A stretch of DNA of 64,000 bases, from positions 62,001 through 126,000 of the forward strand of contig MU839206.1 in NCBI GenBank assembly GCA_030685235.1, written 5' to 3'. The notes beneath the pieces are model-generated. The model ran no database searches. It had not been told where the DNA came from and was given only the letters and a program-made list of their open reading frames with translations. The DNA is from Copromyces sp. CBS 386.78. Its lineage: Eukaryota; Ascomycota; Sordariomycetes; Sordariales; Sordariaceae. Position 1 is the first letter of the stretch; each line of letters begins with the position of its first letter. The translations under genes were made by a program, and so were the position numbers. Shown piece by piece: positions 56,272 through 64,000 of the stretch.

Positions 56272-57082
56272 ATGGGTTTCTCCAACCCATCATCAGGGAA
56301 CAGCACCGAGGTCGAGCGCAAGAATCCCGTCGTCGAAGGCATCGACATCGAACAACATGCCGTTGCCGAATCCCATCTTGTCAACACCACCGTCAAAAAT
56401 ATCAGCTGGAAGGGCGTCACGGTAACAGTTAAGGACAGAGAGACGAAGGAACCCAAGAACATTGTCGACAATGTGGAGGGCATCGTAGAAGCTGGTACGT
56501 CTTTCAGTTGTCTCTTTCACTTTCTTCATCAAGGTACCTCATTAACTAACACCTCTCTTTTCCTTCACCAGGCGAGATCCTAGCCTTGATGGGCCCGTCA
56601 GGCTCAGGGAAAACAAGTCTTCTCAACATGCTGGCTATGCGCCATGTGGGCCGCGGCGGCGCCACCACCACCTCCGGCTCCGTGCTCATCAACGGCCAAC
56701 CCGCTCCCGCCTCCACCTTCCGGCAGATCACCCGTTTCGTCGAGCAGGAAGATCACCTTATAGGCTCATTAACCGTGATGGAGGAGCTCAACTTTAGTTC
56801 CCGGTTAGCTATCGCATCCAAGCTTCTCCCCAAGAAGGAGCGGATTGCTAGGATCGAAGGGTTACTCGATGCCTTTGGACTGCGAGAGCAGAAGGACACG
56901 CTGATCGGAACGCCGATTCGTAAGGGCATCAGTGGTGGCCAGAAGAGGAGGGTGGGCGTGGCGAGTCAGTTGATTACCTGCCCGAGGATCTTGTTTTTGG
57001 ATGAGCCGACGAGTGGGTTGGATAGTAAGGCTGGGTGGGAGGTGATCAAGTATTTGAAGGAGGTTGCTAGGAGGAATAATGT

Positions 57083-57118
<36 letters not shown>

Positions 57119-58527
57119 CTGTGTTCCTGTGTTGAAAATATTTGATAGTGGACTGGAAGTGGTGGCTAACAGAACGCACGAAACACACAGTTAATCGTCA
57201 TTGCTTCGATCCATCAACCGTCCACGGCAACTTTCAACCTCTTTGATAAAATCATGCTCCTCTCTGCCGGCAAGACGCACTACTTCGGTCCTGTCGCGGG
57301 CGTCACGGAGCACTACGAGTCCCTAGGGCACGAGGTGCCGCTCCATGTCAACCCGGCCGAGTTTTTGTTGGACTTGGTCAATATCGACTTTGCTTCCGAG
57401 CGCGAGGAGGCCGTCAAGGCTTTGGATGACATGCAGACTGCTTGGCGAGGGTCCGAGAAATCGAAACAGCTGACTGCTGCGGTAGCGGAGGCGGAAGCAA
57501 GAGGTGGTGAGCCAGTTGATACCGCGGGGCAAGGGACAAAGCCGAGTTTGGTCAGCAGTACGGTAACTCTACTCCATCGGAGTTTCGTCAAGAGCTATCG
57601 CGATGTGGTGGCATATGGAATCAGAGCAGCCATGTACTTCGGTCTCGCCATCATGGTCGGTACTGTCTGGGTGAGGCTGGATGCTGCGCAGGAATCCATC
57701 ATTCCTTTCATCAACGCTCTGTTCTTGTAAGTCTCCTCTCCTTCCCCCTTCCGCTCATCCACCACACAAAGAAAAACAAGAAAAAAAAAACGACTTGCTA
57801 ACTAACAACCCTACCACCAACCAACAGCGGCTGCGCCTTCATGTCCTTCATGGCCGTCGCCTACTGCCCTGCCTGGCTCGAGGACTACTTCCAATACATC
57901 AAAGAACGTCGCAACGGGCTGTACGGTCCGACGGCCCTGATCATCTCCAATTTCTTGATTGGCATTCCCTATCTCTTCCTCTTCTCCCTGCTCTTCTCCG
58001 TCATCTCCTACTGGCTCGTCAACTTCCAGCCCACCGCCAAGGCCTTCTTCACCTGGGTCTTCTGGCTCTTCTGCGACCTTTTGGCCGCCGAAGGTCTAGT
58101 GGTGTTCATGTCCTCGCTCTTCCCCTCCTTTGTCATCTCGCTTGCTCTCGTCGCTTTTGCGAATGGATTGTGGATGAGCGTCGACGGGTTCATGGTGCAG
58201 CCTACCGTCCTCAATGCCTTTTACAAATACGTGTTCCATTACTGGGATTACCAGAAGTACGTGTTTGAGAACATGATGATTAACGAGTTCAGGGATCGGG
58301 TGTATACCTGTGGAAAGCTGCCGGAGGGGATGACGGGTGTGAATGGGAGCGATTGCCAGTGCATGTTCCAGACCGATTTGGCAGATCAGTGTCTGATTAG
58401 GGGACAGGGTGTGTTGGATCAGTATGGGTATAAGCCGGGAAAACAGGGGAGGGATATTGGGATTATGTTCTGTATTATTGTCGGATGGAGGTTGGCTGCT
58501 TGGGTGGTGTTGAAGTTGAAGAAGTGA
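56272..58527 (+). CDS. ABCG-type (White/BCRP) half-size ABC transporter
   Basis: Four exons: 56272-56494, 56572-57080, 57191-57726 and 57828-58527 (655 aa). ATG 56272 (context ACAATGG) is preferred; an in-frame ATG at 56239 would add eleven residues. The N-terminal nucleotide-binding domain has Walker A GPSGSGKT, signature ISGGQKRR and Walker B ILFLDEPTSGLDS, then the H-loop region IASIHQPS. The C-terminal half has about six membrane helices (AAMYFGLAIMVGTVW, ALIISNFLIGIPYLFLFSLLFSVISYWL, LLAAEGLVVFMSSLF, IMFCIIVGWRLAAWVVL) and a Cys-containing extracellular loop near the end. This NBD-TMD order is that of ABCG half-transporters, which export lipids, sterols or drugs as dimers, usually at the plasma membrane or vacuole. 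Substrate unknown. Its second intron carries a 33-T run. Confidence 0.9.
57086..57118 (+). repeat. 33-base poly-T run within an ABCG intron
   Basis: A homopolymer run of T begins five bases after the GTGAG donor of the 110-bp second intron of the ABCG gene. It makes up almost a third of the intron and is likely to vary in length. Confidence 0.95.
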
Positions 58528-59105
58528 GTTCCATGTAGTGGTTGGGTGCACTATGTTTGTGGGTGAGTGGGAGGTCATAGATGGGGTCTGACAAGTTGTG
58601 TTTTTAGCGACAGCCTTTTCTTTTTTTTTTTCTCTCTTCATGTTTGAGCTCATACCTTTGAAGCAGAATCAGCCGGTGGCGGTTCACTTACTACACATAG
58701 GTTTTACGTACTGTTTAATGAACAATGATAACATATGTTGAATCTCGCATGACCTCCAGTTCTATGGCTGAGACGTTGATGAGCCCTAAATGAAAGTTGT
58801 ACACATCAAGAATGAAATGGAAACACTTTTGTTTCTCTCAACGATGGACTTTCGGCCACATCCCCCGAGTAAAAATTGCCTAGAAAAAGGGGTATCCATC
58901 TGTGGGTGTTCATTCCTTCTTGTCTTGGGTTTTGGGCACAATGCTACCAGTATCCCTTCTCCCATCACTGACGTATTTCCCAAAGTCAGTAAACCCGGAT
59001 CCCAACCGAATCCATAGCCCCAACGCGTTTGAAAAACTCCTCAATACCATCTAGAAGTCCACCCCAATCCAAGATCAAAACCCCAAAACGAAGCCTAGGT
59101 CGGTT
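58528..59105. other. Convergent intergenic region
   Basis: It lies between the stop codons of the ABCG gene (plus) and the membrane protein (minus) and should hold both 3' UTRs. Nothing else is visible. Confidence 0.5.
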
Positions 59106-60389
59106 TCATCCATTCTCCGTATCCCCACTCAACCCTCCCTCACTCCCATCATGCAAAACCGCATCCTCCCTAACCGCCATATACCAATCGGGCGTCCAAC
59201 CCGGATTTCCCAACCGACTCTTCAACCAACAAATCTGCTTCCCCTCATAATTGCCCCACCCAGCCCCGATACAGTTATCCACCTCGGCGCACCGGTCGAT
59301 GCACGTCTCGATCGAGTCGGCCTCCCGGTTCGTAATCTCCTCGGCACCCGCTAGCGAGCTGTAGTCTCGGCCGCAGATCAACAGATAGCCTTTCCCACGG
59401 CTGGAGGAGGTGAGGGTCGTCCCATTTGAGGGAGTGTAGAGGGTGAGGTTGTTGGAGGGGCAGATTATGGATGTTGAGGGGGTGATGGTGGCGTAGGCGG
59501 TGGGTGGGGGGAGGTTGGCTGTGTGTGTCCAGGAGGGGTGGGCGGTTGAGGATGTTGGGGTTGGTGTTGAGGAGCTGTGTGAATTTGGTTGTTAGCGAGT
59601 GACTAGCGGAAGTGAGTTGTGGATGATGGATTTGAAAGGGCTCGGGGATGAGGATACAGGGGACTCGGCGATGCCGGCTCCGACTCGGAGGGCCAAGACC
59701 GGAGAGGTGGAGTAAGTCACCCTCAGGTTCCCGGAGCCCATCCCGGCTCGTCCCTCTTTCCTTGAACTAACTCCCTCAACCGACATCGACTTGAAATGAA
59801 AAAGAACAACTCACCTAACGCCATCTTTCTTACCACCCCCTTTCGCAGAACTGACACCCACACCCACACCCACCGCGATACCAACCACAATCAGAAAGAT
59901 CCCAATCGCCAACAGCGACCAAGCCACCTGCCTCTTCGTCCCCAAACCAAAACAGTACCGCTCATCTTTGCCCTTGTTGTTATCTCCATCCCCATTACTA
60001 GCTTCCTTATCACCACCTATCCCTCCTCCAGCCGTGCTGCCCGATCCCGCAAGCGTGCTAGTCCCCGGTACCGAGCCAATGTTCGCATGTTGTGAATATC
60101 CGTATGGTTGAGGGAGGACATACGTCGGGTATGGCGAGGTGTCATTGCTGGATATAGTGGTGGGCGTTGGACCGTATGAAGAAAGTTTGTCGTTGTCTGA
60201 AAGTTGGTGAGGGCTGACTTCGAGGGTGGAATGGGGCGCGGGTTCTAGACCTGGTTGGCCTCCTGGGTGTAGTATATGTTGTGGTGGTCGTTGAGGAGAG
60301 GGAGCTCGTTCGATGTCTTGGTAGGAAGTATGTTCCCAGGCTGCGACCTCGGGGGCGTTTGCGGCCGCCCGGGCGGATCTGTCTTCCAT
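59106..60389 (-). CDS. Single-pass membrane protein with apple/PAN-like Cys-rich ectodomain
   Basis: Two exons: 60389-59815 and 59574-59106 (347 aa), with a 240-bp intron (GTGAGT...CACAG). The N-terminal about 155 residues are Pro/Ser/Gly-rich and lack a signal peptide. A hydrophobic helix (WSLLAIGIFLIVVGIAVGVG, about 160-185) follows, so the C-terminus should face outside (type II topology). The ectodomain has a Ser/Thr/Pro-rich linker (probably O-glycosylated) and a cysteine module with ICGRDYSSL, SIETCIDRCAEVDNCIGAGWG and KQICWLKSR, resembling the apple/PAN-like fold common in fungal surface proteins. This architecture (disordered N-tail, one helix, Ser/Thr-rich stalk, Cys-rich cap) is common in filamentous fungi and is usually unnamed. 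A role in cell-wall sensing or adhesion is speculative. Confidence 0.8.
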
Positions 60390-61205
60390 TTCTTTTTTCT
60401 TGGGAGGAGGGCTGATGTTGATGTTGTTCAGTTGTTGTTGTTGCTTGTTCGTGACACAAACTCAGAGTGATCGTCAGCTACGCTAGAGGTAGATAATGTC
60501 ACTGTTGTCGTTGCCAAGCCAGGAACTGGATGCTATCGGCTTTGCTTCATCCTTCAAAACAAAGCAAGCGTGCTTGAGATTTGTTCAGAGACAGAAAAGA
60601 TGGATGGATGGATGGATGGATGGGAAAGGGGAAGAAAGAGATCCTCAGGGCTCAAGGTAATCGAATGCGAAGGACACGGAAAGTCCGAGGATCTACTACA
60701 ACCATGTAGAGGTAGGTTGTGTGTAGAAAGGCGATGACGGGAGGTAACGACATATCGTTGTGGCTGGGTGGGCGCTTGAGCTACTGCACCCATTTCCACT
60801 TGGAGCGGCTGAATCTGTTTAATAGTTACCTTGTTGGGCGAAGGATCGTGGTGTGGTCAGTTAGCTCAAGTTACATGTCCGTCTCAACAGCCACTCCGAA
60901 ATTGTGGACAAAGTCAGCTTACACGACAACGAGGATATCTCACTGCCGGCTTCGTGTCTCTTTGGTTGATGATCTTTTCGGCAATGGGCCATGGTGCTGA
61001 CACATGATCCAAGGACTCCCCGACTCGACGATAGCGTTCCTGTCTTCTTGATCATGTTTATCGTCGTTGGGTTTGGCATCAAAAATAACAAACTCGCCTG
61101 GACAGCCAAAAATGACTTCAACGGCCACTACCGCTTTTTCTCGTTCGTAAGAGATTTACTCCCCATAATTTTTCCCGAGTCTAAGGAGCCCCCCTAACCT
61201 TCTTA
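60390..61205. other. Promoter of membrane-protein gene and flank of transposon
   Basis: Normal-composition DNA upstream of the 347-aa gene, ending at the transposon boundary. A TGGA tetranucleotide repeat lies at 60600-60622. No gene is recognised. Confidence 0.45.
60600..60622. repeat. (TGGA)n microsatellite
   Basis: About six consecutive ATGG units lie 210 bp upstream of the membrane-protein start. Confidence 0.9.
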
Positions 61206-62835
61206 CAGTTTAGCCGGGCCGGCAAACCTAATTTTACTCCACTTTACACCCCTAACAGCCCCGCCAGCCGACTACAGGTGACTATGCCAGCCGTGTACCC
61301 CGTACTAGTAATCTTATAGGATCTCGCTCAGCCTCCCCACCTTTCTCCCCTCCCTCAAACAACTACTTTTTTCGATTTTAATTCGTACCCTTAAATCGCT
61401 AGAATTACTAGAATCAATTAAATAATACTATAATACTATATTATCGATTGCAATATAAGGTTTTATTAAAGAAGTAAGTATTAAATTGAGCAACGTATTT
61501 AAATTTACTACTATTAAGATTCTTAAAATTCTTATCGCGGGTTTAATATTAAAAACCTAACCGATTTTAAAGTAAATTTTATTTTAGATTATTATTATTA
61601 TTATTACTATTACTACCCTACTATTACTACCCTACGTTCTAATTATAGCTTTTTACTATATAATTCCCCTCCTTACCCTTCTAACTACCTAAATCCCTTA
61701 TATCGATAAAATATTACCAAATTTATTTTATAATACTTTATTCTCTTTAATAATAATAATAATTTCGACTTTTAAATTTTACCTTTATTATAATACTATT
61801 ATTAAGCGGAATAAATTTAGTAAGGGAATTAAACCCCTCTACGAATAGTATTAAATTAAGTTATACGTTTGCCTTTTATTAATTTAGTTAATTAAATTTC
61901 GTTATATATATTTTCGTTATATTAAGTTTAAAGTATTGGATTTCCTCTTCTTTTATTTCGTTTTTATTAACGATTTTAACCGCTGTAGTTGTATTTTCGA
62001 AACCCCCGAAACTAATCCTATAGTTGATAATTACAATTATACTCTACTTATTGGCTCCCGTCGCCCAATATATTTTTAAGCTTTATAATATTTTAGTATA
62101 CCCCGTTCTACTCTAATATATTAGTAGTTATAAAGAAATTAAATTATTTATAGTATTAAATTTCTTTTCCGACTTAAATAGTTAGAAGTAGAAAGGCGGT
62201 TATTTAAGTACTTTATTAAAAAATATAAAGTAAGCGAGCTAATGCGTATCGGCTAATTTAAAAGAAAGTTTAGATATCTTTTTTATTAATTAACCGGCTA
62301 ACCTTATATAGAATTTACCTTTTTAATTAGTTAATTTAAAATTTTTTTGTAGCGGTATAATATTATACTTCGTTGTATTATACAGTAATCTTCGAAAATA
62401 CTAATTAATTATCTTCGTTTTACAATTAATTTTTTAAAATTTATTAAATAAAATACGGCTATACCTATAACGTAATTAATTAACTGGTTAATTTATAGCC
62501 CGCCTACCCCCCGTAAAATTAATAAGTAATTTATTATTAATTTTAATAAAACCCTTGTACCTTTTAAATTCTTCGATGGCGCTACGTACGATATTAGAAG
62601 TAATAATATTATTACGGGCAAAATTAATAGGAGTAGTTAGAGTAAGCGGTAAATTACTTTCGTTTTATATATATTTATAAATAGGGTTTAGCAATTAAAA
62701 CCTAAATTTATTTTTAAAGCAATAGTTAATGCCTATAAAAGAAGGATTATATAAAGTACATTAAATATTTCTTTTATCTTTTATTTTTTTCTTTTATTAT
62801 TTTTCTTTTTTTCTTTCCTCCCTTCCCCCCCTATA

Positions 62836-62965
62836 TCGCGCCTCTAAACTATAAGTCGCGTATAAGACCTAAATTGAGTTAAAGCCGTATTATCCTACTA
62901 CTTACAAGTAAATAGGTAAAATCCGAATTGAAGAGGGTAAATTAGTATAGTATTATACGTATATA
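62836..62965. repeat. Direct repeat copy A in the AT-rich island
   Basis: This about 130-bp unit starts CGCCTCTAAACTATAAGTCG and ends with TATACGTATATAAAG. A diverged second copy is at 63022-63150. Each copy follows a polypyrimidine tract (62765-62830 and 62990-63015). Confidence 0.8.
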
Positions 62966-63021
62966 AAGCTTCCCCTTTTGACTTTTTACCTTTTTTCTTT
63001 TCTTTTTCTACCCTTTTATTA

Positions 63022-63150
63022 CGCTTCTAAACTGTAAGTCGCGTATAAATCCTAAACCGAATATTAATATTATATTATTTATTACCCGCGGGTAAATAAG
63101 TAATCCGAATTGAAGCGGGTAGATTAGTATAATACTATACGTATATAAGA
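63022..63150. repeat. Direct repeat copy B in the AT-rich island
   Basis: It begins CGCTTCTAAACTGTAAGTCG and shares the middle CCGAATTGAAG and the end TATACGTATATAAG with copy A. Differences are mostly transitions and small indels. Short inverted arms (GACTTTTTACC near 62979 and GGTAAAAGTC near 63170) flank this copy. Confidence 0.8.
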
Positions 63151-63339
63151 AGAAAAAAAGAAAGAAAAAAGGTAAAAGTCGGGAGAAGTTAGGACTTTTG
63201 CTTTTTATTTTTCCCGAATTCCTTTTTTCTTTTTTAGGCTTTTTTTCTTTTCCCCTAAGCTCTTTTTCTTTTCCCCTAAGTTTATTTTCCCCTATTCTTA
63301 ATACCTTTTTATATAAATAAAATTAATGTATACAATTTA

Positions 63340-63980
63340 GGCGTTACGGTCGAATTTAACGAAACAGTATATAATAACGAATAGTTAATAGTTAAATAAA
63401 TTAATAAAAAATTGAATACAGTAGTAGGTAATAACAGTAATAAAACCTTACTAATTTTCGATACCGCTAGTTTCTATAAAACGAAAGATGTCTTTAATAC
63501 TTTTAATAAATATAATATTAATAGGGTATTAATCCTTAGCGGTCTTATACCCCTATTATAACCCCTTAATATATATATTAACAAATTTATTAAAATATAC
63601 CTCTTCAACGAATATAAGCGGTATATCGAAAAACGAATTTCTATTGACGGCGATTTCGAAAAATAGATTCCTAGTAAAAAGAGGGTTATACTTATATATA
63701 TTATTATACGATCTATTAATCGTTTTAATAAAGAAAACCTTAGTTTGGTAGCGAAGTCCTTTATTAATTATAATATTTCTATATACCTAAACGGTTTAGA
63801 AAATTGGAAAATAAAGATAAAGGGTATTAATTAGCGGGATATTAATTTTTCGAATTATTAGTAATCCGATAATACCGAAATTATTAATAATTATATTAAG
63901 CCGGAAGCGGAGGCTACTATTAACGAAATAGGTATAAATTATATTAATTATAATATAGCTTAGTTAAAGGCTTTCTATAG
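63340..63980 (+). pseudogene. DDE transposase relic, pogo/CENP-B-like
   Basis: In the plus-strand frame through GAT 63460, the translation reads IFDTASFYKT, then a GLIPLL-stop-PLN block, then INKFIKIYLFNEYKRYIEKR, followed by IDGDFEK and SKKRVI; this matches the DDE core of pogo-like transposases (second catalytic Asp at GAT 63460, and the GxTxxLQPLD-type block). In-frame stops lie at TAA 63559-63561 (where the family has CAA, Gln) and TAG 63664-63666 (where Trp, TGG, is expected). Both are C-to-T or G-to-A changes, as RIP makes. The gene is dead. The N-terminal DNA-binding part was not identified, and the 3' end is beyond the window. Confidence 0.7.
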
Positions 63981-64000
63981 AGTTCGACGGATTTTTGGGT

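Larger units (their letters stand above)
61206..64000 (+). mobile_element. RIP-mutated pogo-type DNA transposon, right end outside window
   Basis: The element probably begins at 61206 with CAGTTTAGCCGGGCCGGC next to a TA dinucleotide (61204-61205), the target type of Tc1/mariner/pogo elements. From about 61370 the sequence is extremely AT-rich on both strands and almost lacks C in many stretches, as after RIP (repeat-induced point mutation) in Neurospora. A transposase relic reads in one plus-strand frame from about 63445. The matching right terminus is not in the window, so the boundary and length are inferred. There may be more than one nested element. Confidence 0.7.

Noticed and set aside
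1..64000. CRISPR arrays, operons, prokaryotic insertion sequences
   Set aside because: The DNA is clearly fungal nuclear sequence, and no spaced repeats or IS-like genes were seen.

Overview
The window is nuclear DNA of a filamentous ascomycete, most likely Neurospora or a close relative in the Sordariaceae. The reasons are short introns with GTAAGT/GTGAGT-type donors and CTAAC-type branch sites, fungal-only gene families (two Zn(II)2Cys6 factors, a Con7-like C2H2 factor, a HeLo-domain protein), long intergenic spacers, and an AT-saturated island at the right edge whose stop codons look like C-to-T/G-to-A RIP damage. Species is an inference; no rRNA or other diagnostic marker is present.

Left part (1-16.3 kb) is gene-dense and housekeeping: a calponin-homology/coiled-coil protein (minus, runs off the left edge), an NDUFAF2-type complex I assembly factor, an unrecognised 643-aa protein, COG1 of the Golgi tethering complex, a large UDP-glycosyltransferase of the sterol-glucosyltransferase type with a VPS13-C-terminus-like tail, and an intron-containing tRNA-Pro(AGG). 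Middle part (16.6-36.2 kb) holds regulators separated by large spacers: a three-exon Zn2Cys6 protein with a hydrophobic C-terminus, a fungal-specific protein with a polyalanine tract, and a Con7-like C2H2 factor with a 1.4-kb intron and about 7.7 kb of apparently gene-free DNA upstream.

Right part (37.6-64 kb) is more accessory: a secreted-type isochorismatase and a cytochrome P450, neighbours on the minus strand and each broken by a single extra base in a short homopolymer; a HeLo plus pseudokinase protein resembling the layout of animal MLKL; a second Zn2Cys6 factor; an ABCG half-transporter; and a single-pass membrane protein with an apple/PAN-like Cys-rich ectodomain. From about 61.2 kb the sequence becomes a RIP-mutated transposon carrying a pogo-type (DDE) transposase relic on the plus strand.

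No operons are expected. The closest candidates for functional linkage are the P450/isochorismatase pair. Exon boundaries were worked out by hand from splice signals and reading frame; they have not been checked against transcripts.
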